64,000 nt of DNA from Epithemia pelagica (GCA_946965045.2 OX337236.1:124001-188000); one strand, 5' to 3'. Positions 9,901 through 21,801 are shown, counted from the first letter of the stretch. Made by a program: numbers and translations. The notes: generated by a model from the sequence alone, not told the origin.

Positions 9901-12307
9901 ATGGTGTACACCGCCAGCCCATGCGCCGGGAGTTTTGGAAGGTGGTCTCCGCTTTCGAGGTGCGTCTTGAATTCCTAGATATTGCAATCTAGCCCCAAGT
10001 TGGCGTGCCACCTGCCATGCATGTTCGGCTGAGGAACCGACCGTTCGCAAGTCGTCCATGTAGGTAACTACATCTCCCGTAATGTTGTCGAGTCTAGAGC
10101 TCCACTTCATGACCCAAGGCAAAGTTGGGGTGTATTCGGCGGAGCCAGGGATGTTGAAGCGAATTGAATCAAAACCACACGGATTGGTTGGATCCTGTGG
10201 TGCTCCTTTTGCTATTTCCTCAGCCAGGTAGTATTGGCGGGCGGCGTGGAACGGACTCGGAAGCATACCCATAAATAAACGATTCCACCGCACCCTACAA
10301 GATTCAGGAGAGAGGGCTGTAGCTTCTGGGGTGAGGTGTGACTGGACAGGATTCATGTCTACACCAGCATAGGGTCGAAGGTGTACGTCCATGGGGAAAT
10401 TCAAAAACATTTCCCCCAAATCCATGTCCCCACAGTAGGAATCGGTGGTCAATAGTCGTAGAGCCGACTCAGACGTTGGTAACCAAAAATTTGGTGCCCA
10501 CAGAGACTTATTCAACCCGCAGCTTGTGCCATTATAGACCATCCGAATGTCATTGTCGCCTTTTGGAACAGCGAAATAGTCGGCCATGCTGGAGGGAGGA
10601 GAGACACCGTCCAAATAACCACGCTCGAGCACGGTCGATAATTTCTTGGAAACTTGAGGGAGTATTTCCGCAGGAGGAGCACGCTGACGCCGATGATAAG
10701 AAGGAAGAGCATCGGTGACATGGATGGGAGTGCCAAACCAGGCATCTGCTTGTTGGGAGAGGCCGTTCCAGCGCCAAAAAATCAACGAAGAACCCGCATC
10801 CCAGTCCCACCAGGTGGAACGAAGAAGTTGGGACAAGACACGGCGGCCGGCGGATAGCAGTACGGGAAAGGAATCGAAATTGAAAGACTCCTCCCCCCCC
10901 CCCCCCCCCCCCCTGGAGTGGTGAAGAGGCCACTAAGGCTGGCCAATTCGCACCAAACCGCAAGCGTAAATAAGCCAAGAAACTCCGCACCAAGGAGCGA
11001 CGCCACCAAAGCAAAGCCAACAAGCGGAAGCCTGAAAGCGCCGAATCTGTGATCCAAGGGTAGATGCCCCGAATCCGCCCATCCCAAATCCAAAAAGGGG
11101 CCAGGGCGTCGTCTGCCTTAACCGCAATATCCGCAATCTTGGAATCGTCGAGCCACGCGTCATGAGGGAGAAAGGCGGGCAAGAAGGAAAAGGTGGTACC
11201 CAGGACGCCATCTTGGACAGTTTCCGAAAGAGGGGTCAACCAACGGCCGCGTTTGCAGGGACGAAACGGGGATGAGGGTCCACCATGTTTGTTGCCGGCG
11301 GTACTAGTGTGGTGAATCAGAACAGGGTCCAAGTGTGGTAAAGCGGAATTCAACACTAAAGCTGGGATCTTGATGGGAGTAACTCGCGGATGAATCATGT
11401 GGGAGCACCACCAACGAAAAGCAATCGTATCATCGATGACCCAAAGCGGCAAATCGAACGCCGTTCCAATTTCTTCATCAGTAAGCGGACGACAACCCCA
11501 ACCCGTCTTTGAAAAGTGCGTGGACAACGTGGACAACCGAATAGACTTGAAAAGAGCACGGGTGTGCAACTGATCGTCACAGGAGTAATAAGGATCAGGT
11601 AGAGTGGGCGCCCCACACGGGGAAGGACGGATTGAATGCGAGATGATCGAACCCAGCGTGCGCCGCGTGGTGACATGGAAAAACAACGGAGGTATACCAC
11701 GACGCCCAACGTGGACACGAGCGGTCGTGACACCACCACATTGACGATGGGTGACCGACAACCATTGGACTTGAGGAAGGGTGGGGCGACTCCATCCCGA
11801 AGGAAGCAACAATGAAACAGGCCAACTCGGAGGGACGAAAAGCAAGGAAGACGCGAGGTAATCAGGATCGCCTTCCAACAGTACAACCGAAATGATCCCT
11901 CGTCCCAGAACAACATCGATGCTTGGGACTAAGTGGAGCTTATCCCCAAAATGAAGCAAAACGGCACGCCAAAAGGGGTTCTCTCGTCGTGCTTCATACT
12001 CAGCAGCCAACATGTAAATGCCGTGCCAGTCCCCGAGACTGAGACCAAGTCCCCACGAAAGGGATGTTTGACCAAGGATAAGACACGACAAGTCACTTCG
12101 GAAGACCCGTGATCCGCGATCAGTAGGACGATGCCTGGAGCGTTTGACCGAAACGACAATGCTAGGCGGTGGTGAGGCTGGACGTTTGGCGCCAACACCA
12201 CCAGGAGAGCCAGGTCCCAGACTGCTTAAAGATGATGCAATACTACCAGCGTCTAAACCAGAGTCAACATACGAAACGTTTTCATCTAGTTTAGGCGCGG
12301 CACACCG
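6970..12307 (-). CDS. YR retroelement Pol (RT, RNase H, zinc-finger region, tyrosine recombinase); frameshift at G21
   Basis: Open from codon 12307, right after the Gag-like stop and in the same frame, to a 21-base G run (minus strand) at 10913-10893. The coding signal then continues in another frame to the stop at 6970. RT: RMVYNGTS near 10540, DMDLGEMFLNFPM near 10420, YMDD near 10060. RNase H: GCGDASG near 9375 and FFFTDNSTVE near 9200. A Cys-rich region with CxxC pairs follows near 8470-8380. Recombinase box A is SLRGPEGLL near 7540, box B is SFRRGSNTRA near 7160-7130, and a C-terminal Tyr follows near 7020. Box B has Phe where many YRs have His. No methyltransferase domain was seen. The homopolymer could be miscalled or a slippage site. 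Confidence 0.85.
10893..10913. repeat. C21/G21 homopolymer
   Basis: Twenty-one consecutive C on the plus strand, exactly where the RT reading frame changes. Confidence 0.9.
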
Positions 12308-14540
12308 TCACTTCTTGTCACCGTTGGTAGATCCTCCACGACGCTGGGCTTGTTTCTTCAATTCGGTCACATCCTTTTTGACACTGTCCACAGTGCTGCT
12401 GGCCGTGTCGGAAGCTTTCTTGGCCGAGGTAACATCTTTGACCAACTGAGCAGAGGTACGCTTCAAGGATTCCACTTGATCTTCTAGCGTCTTGAGGGAC
12501 TCGAAGCCCGAGTTGGTGGAAAGGAAGCGAATGTATTCGCTTGAAACGGACGGATGGTTCTTGAAACGAGCTTTGACGTAATCGCTCATAACATCGTGGG
12601 TACGAAGAACGCCGTAAAGGATCCATGCGCACTGGCCAGCACTATCAGTGGTCAAAAGAGACGAGTAGACTTGAGCCCTAACCTTGTATAAGTCCATGAA
12701 GAAGCGCCTGACCACTTGGATACCAACTGAAGGCCTTGCGGGTAGTAAACTTCGACTTGATAGTGAGTTCATTCATGGTTTCATCAAAATAGGTTACCAA
12801 TTCACGGCAACAACCCACCGAAACAGATAGCATAGATAAGGCTAAGGAATGGGCTTCAGGTTCATTGGCCATCGTTGTGGCAATTTGTTCTCCGAACATA
12901 GAATTCATGTTGCCTAGACGATTCAGGATTCGGTCACGAACTCCCGTCTCGGGCGACTCCCAATCCGAGTACTCTTTCATCGCAGTGAGAAACGAAGGGT
13001 CCCGCCCGGTGCCAGGGAAATCTTTGTACAAGAGCTGGGGAAATTCATTCTTCATCGCATAAATCGCTCGAGCTTCATTTGTTGTCGCGATCTGCATCTT
13101 GTGTCGTTTTTCCATGGTAGTCAGCATGGATAAAACATCCCCATTCTCCTGCGGGGCACACCATTCAAGCACCAAGTTGAGATCAAACAAAAGACTGTAC
13201 GCTCTTGACCCAAACTTGAGGGCCACCCAGGCTTTGCAGTCATCAACCGTTGCTACGCCGAGATTTCCGAACTTGATGGTGGAAGTGTCGACCTTGCCCT
13301 TGAGACGTTGCATTTCCAAATTGGCATCTCCCAAGAGGGTCCTCAAATTCGCGATTTCCCCTTCAAGAGCAGTGACTTTGTTTTGAAGGGCTGGTGATCC
13401 TGTGTTGGATGTCGTCTGTGTTGCACCGAACATCTGCGGGGAGGTTCCCAGTTGGCTAAGAAAAATTTCATGGGACGACATCTTGTTTTCAATGGTCAAG
13501 ATACGGTTGGTGAGCGTCGTGTTGGATTCAAGGGCCGACAAGCGATCGAGGATTCCTTTGAAGCCTTGCACGAATTGGTTTCGAAGCTTGTCTACCGAGT
13601 TACGAGTCTCAACTTGGGTCGAGGACAACTTCGAAGAGACTTGGCCTTGGATGGTTGAGAAGAAAGTAGCAATAGAGGACTCAACCGCGGCAAGGCGACT
13701 ATCCACAGCACGTTGGTGAGATTCAGTCGTCGAGGGAGAGGATTCTTGAATGGAACGAATCATCGAAGAGATGATTCCCCAGAGGGTCGGGGCTTGGTAC
13801 TCGTCCGGCAAGTCCTCTCGAGGTCCAATTTCCATGGACAGTTTATCAAATTTGATTCCTAGAGCTTCAACGGCTGTGCTGTTTTGACGCGAAATGGCTT
13901 GTTGTTCCAAGGACAAAGTCTGGATCACTTCTCCTGCTTCCATCACCGAGTCTTCGATTTCGCGAAGAGTTATTGGAACCAAGGAGGAGTCAACAGTAAT
14001 CTTCCGAATCACATCCTTCAGATCCCCGTCCAAAATCTTGTGGTGAGGAGAGAAATTCTCAACGACGAAGGAGGTGGAGGTAGAGGTAGCTTTCTTGAGT
14101 GTAAACGGGGTACGGAGGGAGTCAGCCTTGGAGATTTTATGCTCCGTTTCCTTCAGACTGGCATCCAGGTGACCTTCTTTCTTAACTTGATTAAGACGTT
14201 TCATAGCAACGAATTTCTTCGTCCATTCTTCCATAGTGTGTTTTTCATGCTGGACTTGGTCCAGTGTCTCCTGAGAGATCTCACTCAACGAGATAACCGG
14301 AGTGCAAAAGGCAGAGGCAGGGTTCTTGGTAATGAACAATCCTCCTGAGGGTCCCAAGTCGACGGGAGCTAGACCAGTTCCATGGTCCCCGGCTTTAGCG
14401 CACTTGGGGTCGATGCAAAAGGTTGCTCCGCCGCGCTTGAGACCCAAACACAACAACTTGTCTGCACATTCGCTTGCGCGAAGTGCCACGACACCAAACT
14501 TACTACCACCGGTAGAGCGTCCAAGGACAGTAGGGTCCAT
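12308..14540 (-). pseudogene. YR retroelement Gag-like ORF1 (frameshifted)
   Basis: Two overlapping frames make one protein. The main one runs from about Met 14540 to a premature stop at 12678. The other (to 12308) continues the same fold, so a one-base shift lies near 12730. The C-terminal part (12550-12310) is strongly heptad-like with Lys/Glu/Ser-rich coiled coil, and another coiled coil lies near residues 100-330. Upstream, ATG 14780 opens a Pro-rich N-terminus that enters a 24-base G run (14654-14631) and then needs further shifts to join. The ORF ends with UGA followed by CGG, and Pol continues in frame. Confidence 0.7.
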
Positions 14541-14630
14541 GGTGCTCTCGGGAAACAATGCGGTTTCCGTGCCTTTGAACCATCATCTCATCCGTGGGAG
14601 GGTCAGCAGCAAAGGAGATTTGACCGCGAT

Positions 14631-14654
14631 CCCCCCCCCCCCCCCCCCCCCCCC
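14631..14654. repeat. C24/G24 homopolymer
   Basis: Twenty-four consecutive C on the plus strand inside the N-terminal region of the YR element ORF1. It is the second long C tract in the same element; none of similar length occurs elsewhere in the window. Confidence 0.9.
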
Positions 14655-14815
14655 AGAGCCGCCGTAGAAGGACGGGCGGCCCCAGCCGCAGGGGTGTTAG
14701 CCACGGAGGCCGAAGCGACGAGCGCAGAGAGGAGCGTATCAGCATCCTGTGCAGGAGGAGGAGGAGGAGGAACCGACATGGTAGAAGGAGTAAGTAAGAG
14801 AGCGAAGTGAGCAGA

Positions 14816-15157
14816 GAAAGTTGGAGTTTCAACTCTTTAGAAATCAAGAACGGCGCCAAAGGGGATCAGACCTTCGCCAACGAACCGTAGAAAACCCAAA
14901 GAGTGAGCTCTCCGTGTCCCTCTTGTTTTGTTTGCTGCGTCTTTGCTTGTTTGTCATGGATCGCATGTCGCGCTCCATTAGGGATCCATTGTTGGCGCAT
15001 TGTTGTTTGATTCAAGAGTGCCCATGCCTCTTGAATCGGACGATCCTCTATTTGGAGGCAGTCCACTTTGAGATATGGAATGGAAGAGGCTTTGTCGCAG
15101 TAGATGGGATGCACATGTTCTTTTTGGAACTTCCTCTTCCGAGTTGCACGCCCGTTC
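14816..15157 (+). repeat. Second copy of copia A leader, right part
   Basis: Matches 427-768 almost base for base. It stops just where the first copy enters the protein-like part of gag. Sequence after 15157 shows no gag homology, so the second copia copy is truncated here. Confidence 0.85.
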
Positions 15158-15297
15158 TGCCTCATTCTTTGTGTGACAGCGAGGCCGGCTCTTCTTTTGG
15201 GTGGACCGCCCGACTTGCACTCCAACGCCAATGCTCAGACTTCATGACGTGGCCTGACCATGTTCCTTGGTCCCATCTTGACTTGGGTGTACATTGA

Positions 15298-15387
15298 GGG
15301 TCACAGGATGGAGTCCCTGTGGAAAAGCAAATTTGTAGTGAGTGTGTAGAGTTTGGTAGCGACTGATGTTTTAAAGCTTAAGAGTAA
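15298..15387 (+). repeat. Repeat A (inverted partner at 19919-20008)
   Basis: Reverse complement of 19919-20008 with about five differences by eye. It contains the short palindrome CACAGG...CCTGTG near its outer end. Together the pair flanks about 4.5 kb without a recognisable gene, as expected of a non-autonomous DNA element or its remnant. Confidence 0.75.
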
Positions 15388-15896
15388 GCCAGTAGAGCAT
15401 GAGGTATCGCAGATTCGGCGCCAACCTACCACATTAAGGGGGCCACATCGGTAACCAATTAGCGCGAGTCCCTTCTAGGAGGGGCGGAGATTTCCTGGGG
15501 CAGTGTCTAGCGCGAGTCCCTTCTAGGAGGGGCGGAGATTTCCTGGGGCAGTGTCCACCAATGTGGCCCCCCAGTTTTATCTTTTGAAAAGGGGAAGGCT
15601 TATAGGGATAAGCGGCTATTGGTCGAGTGGTCGGGCTTATCCCTATAACCCTTCCCCTTTTCACTCAATCCAAAATCACTTCTAGAAAGTTGTACTAGCC
15701 AAGCGTAGCTAGCGGACAACGGTGGAGCAGCAATCATGTTCAGATAAACTCGACCAATAGCGGCTATTGGTCGAGTGGTCGGGCTTATCCCTATAACCCT
15801 TCCCTCGACCAATAGCGCTAATTGGTTACCGATGTGGCCCCCTTAATGTGGTAGGTTGGCGCCGAATCTGCGATACCTCATGCTCTACTGGCTTAC
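15384..15896. mobile_element. Foldback/MITE-like element with 82-bp inverted ends
   Basis: 15384-15465 and 15815-15896 are perfect 82-bp inverted repeats. The interior holds a 48-bp tandem duplication (15461-15508, 15509-15556) and a further hairpin (15587-15614 against 15637-15664, arms around TTATAGGGATAAGC). There is no coding capacity. The outer dinucleotide is consistent with a TA target duplication (TA-AGCC...GGCT-TA), but TA is palindromic and this is weak evidence. Confidence 0.75.
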
Positions 15897-16049
15897 CAAG
15901 AAACAACCTCGTTGCTGGATGAAATATCGTCCAAAACAAAGAAGTGTCTACTTTATCTACCAACAACAGAAGCGACTGGCGAGGGGCTACGGCTCGCCGA
16001 CAGATAGCTAGATCGCCCAAATTCCGCCCACTACCGCGACCATTTCTCG
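15895..16049 (+). repeat. Repeat B (direct partner at 19764-19918)
   Basis: 155 bp nearly identical to 19764-19918 in the same orientation. On the right the repeat abuts inverted repeat A; on the left it abuts the foldback element. Confidence 0.8.
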
Positions 16050-19000
16050 GTCCCCTCGCGATTCCATCGTCCACTGACGAGGTGATCGTGCCTCTAGTTC
16101 TCCTTCTTAAGCACCAAATAAACCACCTTTGTCATCGCATCGTGATCAAACAACTCACAAAGTACATGGGGAAGTATGCAATGCATAGCCAGAGCCAACA
16201 ATCAAATACATGGGTCGAGTCCAAATGGATCTTGTTCAGGCAATTGCATGAGAACAACCAAACCATGACTCTGACCCTCGTGCTCTCCCATATCCGATCA
16301 CAAATTTCATACTCCTGGTAGTGGCACTCAAGCCAATCTCATATTCCTGGTGGTTCCGCTCATTACGTACATCCACCAGTCAAACTTTATTCTCTTTGGT
16401 GGTTCCGTTCCACACGTACATCCACCAACACAACACTGTATCTGACTTTGTGGTTCAACCAATCCAACGGTCTTATCCACAATATGCATCTCTCCTGATG
16501 GAAAACAACATAGAAAAACCATCTCAATCTCTCTGTGGTTCGGCAAGACCATTTTGCTGCTTACTCCACAGTTCCATTCATCACTCGACCCCATTTTGGA
16601 GCCAAATTCATTCAACAGATCCAGAAATAGGGGCTCAAAGAACCATTTTAGCTCTCAGGTTGAATACTGTCGTGTCCATGGAAACCAGGGCCTTCAGCCT
16701 TTAATTCCTTCGAGACACCTTTTAGCTTCATTTTGTCCTGCTGAAATCTCAGAAACGGACCATCATTTTTCAAACATGGCATTCTTACGGACGCCAACAC
16801 GTACAATTTCTCGTCCACAAGTGAAACAATGACCATTTCAGCTGTCAAATCAAGACAAAAGTCAGAAATTGGCATTCTTCTCCCAAAATTGGATTCTAGC
16901 ACTCAGCCTTCTTTCCTTGCGTCACGGGAAAACTCGAGAAAGGGTGTTTTTGTGATCATTGGTGCATTTCACAAAAGGCCACTCCGACATTGATGACAAA
17001 TAAAAATCTCAGAAAGAAAGAAGACAATCCATTAGCAACGAAACATCAGGTCAAAGGCACAAGACCATAAAAATCAATGTCATTCGTTCACTGTCTTGTT
17101 TCATATATTCCATTCAGGCCACTTCTCCCTCTTTTCAACATGACCATGGCAATTCTTACCCACTCAGATCATCCTCTGACTGAAATAGGGAGTTTCCAGG
17201 TCACCAATTGAACCAGTCTTGGGCCAAGCCACAGCAGCAAAGCCGACACCTCTGGGGCCTCATGGCAAAACGTCTTTAGCGGTCATCTTCCACTTAGCTT
17301 CAACTCGCCACAACACAATAAAATCTCAAGTTATGACTGGCTCAAGAAGTACAAAGCTGGTCCCAGCAAATTTGCATTGATATTAGGGTCACCACCGACC
17401 ATCACCAGTTTGCTACTTGCCATTTTTAGATTCACACCATAGTCTGCCAACGCAATCGAGCAACAACTGGCCTTCATCTGAACAAAAATTCCATCGGTCC
17501 ACACTCATTGATCCTTGTCTTCTCGTCCCCGTCCCCATCATAGAGGACGATACTTAGCCGCCTTATGAAGGACAATCTTCTTGTGCACAATCTCCGGAGC
17601 ACTCATCGGAGCATATCATGAGTTGTGGCCTTCTAGCTTCCATCTTATTCCATTCCATTCTTGCCTATCCAAAGTCCATCGGATTTGCTTTTCAAATAGA
17701 AGCCTTGTAAAGTCATAGCATTCTAGTCGTCGCATGACTTGGGCAAAACATCATGCGAGCAATGACCTTGGACCTTAGCAATGATGACAAGGAACAAAGT
17801 CCTCAAAACATTCTTGGCCATGACAAACATTCCATGGCACCATCATCTGTCGAGCACTCACGACAATGGCCAGCACTTCAAAGGACTCAAGCAAAACCAT
17901 ACGCACCAATTGGAACACAAAATCAGTGTTCGTGCGAACAAGTTAAAACCCATAGGGGCGAATCTGTCAACCATAGACAGAGTTCCACAAGACAAACTCG
18001 AGTGACTTATGTAATCAAAGGGGAGTCATTTGACTTTGCCAACGCAGTGGGAAACCAATGACTGGTTACATGAAGCAATGTCGGCATGACAGACATACCA
18101 ACAACCACACACCACGAGAAGGCAAATGCATAAAACACATCATCAGTCCCCTTTCAAATGTGGGTCCTCCACGACATCTCGGCCAACAAGACACAGTTCT
18201 TCATGCGACAAGGACTAAATGGCTACCGGATTGAGGCACTGCATCAATCAACAACCTTGTAACTGCTAATTTCCTGCCGAATATCCACGTCATGGATTCC
18301 AAGGCAATGTCATTGGGTCATGGTCTAGGGGGCTTGACGACGAGTCCCCTCTCAATGATGGGTGCTCTGTGCCGCGTCAACGTAAACAGCAACAAGACAG
18401 AACGCGGCCCAGTCAACAACAAAATTCTTCATCAAGCATTGTCCACTACACAGTCCTTTCCTGCTTTTCCACAGCACAACAAGGATTGTCACAAATTGTA
18501 TTCTTTAGCATACAATGGTTGTGGGCAGTAACTCCCACGGTCTCCACCAATCTTATGCCCAAATCATTGACAGCCGGACCAACCAATGGACAAAATAAAG
18601 GATAATGGCATCCGGACTCAAGTCACCGACACATCATAGCCATCATTCTTAATCAAGACAAAAACAGAGCCAACGAAAGGGTTACACTCTTATTTCACCC
18701 TGCTCCTCAATTAACGACAAGGGTTCATCCAAATAACTTTCATAAAATATGAAAATCACATCACCATCGTTTCCTTGATGGTAGTTGTCCTCAGTCACGG
18801 ACACACAAAAACGGTGAAATCGACACCACAAAAATGACAGATCAACTCATGATCTCATAGTACTCATGCCAACTGCTAGACAAGCAGAGGCTTGACTTCA
18901 ATACTCGTTGCCTGTCCATTTCTTTGGCGGTGTATAATACATATCACCAATCCAAACACAGAGCAACCAAATCTCACAGGATTGTCATCATAGGCAACAA

Positions 19001-19763
19001 CAGCCCAGAACACTGCATGATCTCATGATTCAACAATCAATCGTAGTATTTTGAAAATTCATTTCAAGAACAATGCGCTCTCTGCTTGAAGCGCACAACC
19101 AATCATGGAGTAAATCATCCATGCTCAACCCACAAAAGGGGTTCATTTATAAAAGGAGACATAGAGTCCCCTGTCCCCTGTCTTCGACAGGCATTTTCTC
19201 ACCGTCCAACTTTGCACCTCATCATTGGTGCCTCCATTGCGCTTCACTGCACTTTCATAGTGTGCGACTTCCTTTGTCAGCACCAAGCTTTCTTTGTCAC
19301 TTCTCATATGGGTGCGTCTTCCTTTGTCAGCACCAAACTTTTCCTTTTGTGACTTCTTCTCCCTTACGGAACCAAACCATCGTCTCATTCATCGTGACTT
19401 TCCGGTGTTCCATTCATTCAGCGATTGAGCATGCACAGCTGCATTATCGTTCCGCGTCACATAAGTGATATTTTATTATCGCTGGTCCGCATGGCAGGCT
19501 TCTCCTTTCAACGGCAAGGATCGACGCGTCCGTCATTGCCCAGGGTGTGCGCATAGCAGACCACACCCCTCCACTAGTCCGGTCTGGCTCCGTTGCAAGT
19601 CAGATATTCAACGAGACTAGTGGTACAACATTCTTAGTTGACCATGGGCGGATCATATGGACCTTCTTAGTCCGATCCAGATATTTTCACTACCTTCCCA
19701 GGCCATTGTGCAATCATAGCTCATCTTCCTTTTCGTCTCAGCTCAGAGTCTTGGGTCTGATAA
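16050..19763. other. Gene-poor interval between repeats
   Basis: I see no protein with recognisable domains and no frame that reads as a gene. The only small structure is an imperfect tandem repeat of about 50 bp at 19260-19360 (CTTCCTTTGTCAGCACCAA twice). It may be the interior of a decayed non-autonomous element bounded by repeats A and B. Confidence 0.5.
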
Positions 19764-20157
19764 ACCAAGAAACGACCTCGTTGCTGGATGAAATATCGTC
19801 CAAAACAAAGAAGTGTCTACTTTATCTACCAACAACAGAAGCGACTGGCGAGGGGCTACGGCTCGCCGACAGATAGCTAGATCGCCCAAATTCCGCCCAC
19901 TACCGCGACCATTTCTCGTTACTCTTAGGCTTTACAACGTCAGTCGCTACCAAACTCTACACACTCGCTACAAATTTGCTTTTCCACAGGGACTCGATCC
20001 TGTGACCCCAGTGTTATCTTTTGAAAGCTATTTGTCGAGTGGTCGGGCTTATCCCTATAACCCTTCCCCTTTTCACTCAATCCAAAATCACTTGTAGAAA
20101 GTTGTACTAGCCAAGCGTAGCTAGCGGACAACGGCGGAGCAGCAATCATGTTCAGAT
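19764..20157. repeat. Right repeat block: B, inverted A, and foldback interior fragment C
   Basis: 19764-19918 equals 15895-16049 (direct). 19919-20008 is the inverse of 15298-15387. 20005-20157 matches the foldback interior (15568-15745) with about 24 bp deleted. The foldback ends themselves are absent here. Confidence 0.75.
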
Positions 20158-20796
20158 CAAATTGGATTTTCGGCCATGATTGGAATGCTCTGCATGTGGC
20201 TGTTTCCACAGACTCTCAACCTGTACCACAATTGAGGGTCTCCTGTTCCGGTGAAGGAGCCGATGCGGAGCGATGCAACGTGTCATAGACCCAAGAGTTT
20301 GGAAACCACACAAGATGTGCTCGATCGACACGACTGGCGCGCGATCATGCCAATGCGTGACGTGCGCGAATGCGGATGCGTGCGCGCTGTCACCACGTTT
20401 TGCACCTCTCGAACCATGGAGAGGACGAGAGAGGACCTCTCATGTTCATATCATCTTTTCTCATTTACAACTCTGAAGACGCGTTGTGTTGATCTCCTAT
20501 CATCAGAAGCATCCTAGCTGCAGTGAACTGTAAAATGTCTGGTTGCGAACGGGAGGCATCAAAATTTGAGGCCCATGCCTCGCACGATGAACAATGAGTT
20601 ACGCACGTTTGACATCATCCGGAAGCGCTATGTAGATCTTTCGTGAGGCGCCGAACGAACTTTTTGTGGATCCGTGAGACGAGGACTCGTTTATTCGACA
20701 CCCTTCCTTTCCATTGGAACTTGAACCAAGACCATCGCTTCCGTTTGCCAGACGTAGTCGAAAGGAAACTAAACAAAGCATCCACAATGATCTTCG

Positions 20797-21546
20797 ATGC
20801 ATCAGTCCATACAAAGTGCTAAATATCGCCGTTCTACACTTGTTCCCAAAGTTCCTGGCCAACGAGGAGGACGCCACGTTTGTGTTGCCACTCGACACGT
20901 TGTACTTCTTCTTCTTCTTGTTGGAACAAGTCGTCTCGCCGCCGCCATGCAAACACGGGTGATTCATCGTTTGAGTAATGGGCACATTCACCAACTGTGG
21001 TCCTTGTATCAACGAGAATGGTGGACCAAACAACGCACATTGGAAAAAACCCAGGCCCTTGTGGTCGGATCACAAGTAACGATTGGAATTGTTGCGGTTC
21101 CATCCTCCTCTACTACTAGTACCAGTCCAAATGGTGTACCGGCGGTTACTCCGGATACAACGACAATTGCAAGGAAAGACGTGTTCCACACTCGTACTGC
21201 TCCCCAAATAGCTGCGATTGCCCCTGAGGACCTGCCAAACGAGATTCACGAGGTCAACATGGACCAAGACGGCCAACTGATTGGCTTTGTCCGTGTCTTG
21301 ACAGATTTCACAATCAAAGCCTTTGTTTTTGATGTGATTGTGGATTCCGACTATCGAGGACTGGGATTGGGAAAGCAACTCATGACACTGGTCTTGGAAC
21401 ATGACCGATTGGCACAGGTCCAACAGTTTGAATTGTATTGCTTGGAGGAAATGGCACCCTTTTACGAATCCCAATTTGGTTTTTCCAGCAGCGCCGTCAA
21501 CAGCCTGGTCCTCATGCGCAGGACACAAACCAAAAGTACCTGCTAG
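20797..21546 (+). CDS. GNAT family N-acetyltransferase
   Basis: 249 residues from ATG 20797. A start at ATG 20947 (199 residues) is equally possible and begins at the domain. The GNAT fold is shown by a beta-strand region with a central VDSDYRGLGLGKQLM (acetyl-CoA pyrophosphate loop, Q/R-x-x-G-x-G/A type) and a following FYESQFGF near the C-terminus, the usual end of the domain. A Ser/Thr/Pro-rich insert of about 50 residues splits the N-terminal half of the domain. If the upstream start is used, residues 35-50 are hydrophobic and could be a targeting signal. The acceptor substrate cannot be told from sequence. It is convergent with the small secreted-protein gene. Confidence 0.8.
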   Translation: MHQSIQSAKYRRSTLVPKVPGQRGGRHVCVATRHVVLLLLLVGTSRLAAAMQTRVIHRLSNGHIHQLWSLYQREWWTKQRTLEKTQALVVGSQVTIGIVAVPSSSTTSTSPNGVPAVTPDTTTIARKDVFHTRTAPQIAAIAPEDLPNEIHEVNMDQDGQLIGFVRVLTDFTIKAFVFDVIVDSDYRGLGLGKQLMTLVLEHDRLAQVQQFELYCLEEMAPFYESQFGFSSSAVNSLVLMRRTQTKSTC

Positions 21547-21801
21547 ACGAAACGACTCTTGTGTACAAAATCCAACGCTTGGAAAAAGCCTGGGAAGGGA
21601 AATCTTCGACATGCCTATTGGTTTGTTATATTAAAGGCAGCAGAAGTGAATCCGATCCATGGTTTTATTCGTACTGTCATTATGACTTTTTTCTGAAAGA
21701 GGTGCTGGCGTTCTGTGGTCGAAATACAACTCGAGAGAAGTACTTGGTGTGTGATGGTCGTTTTTTTTCTCGAAGACGTGTCGCGTTTTTCAGTTTTTCC
21801 T

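Larger units (their letters stand above)
6942..14815 (-). mobile_element. Tyrosine-recombinase (DIRS-order) retroelement, termini not seen
   Basis: This 7.9-kb block interrupts the second copia leader. Read on the minus strand it encodes a Gag-like coiled-coil protein, then RT, RNase H and a tyrosine recombinase. That combination defines the DIRS order. Only about 28 bp lie beyond the final stop and about 35 bp before the first plausible ATG (14780). No split or inverted terminal repeats are visible, and 50 bp of target are missing at the junction. It is therefore either a terminally truncated copy or a capture of coding sequence only. Several frameshifts are present. Confidence 0.82.

Noticed and set aside
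15461-15556. Short repeated units resembling a CRISPR array
   Set aside because: Only two contiguous 48-bp copies with no spacers, in eukaryotic DNA; part of the foldback element.
19919-20008. tRNA-like B box (GGATCGAGTCC) in repeat A
   Set aside because: The arm pairing gives an 8-base loop, no matching A box in the right order, and the other copy loses the motif; not a tRNA or clear SINE.
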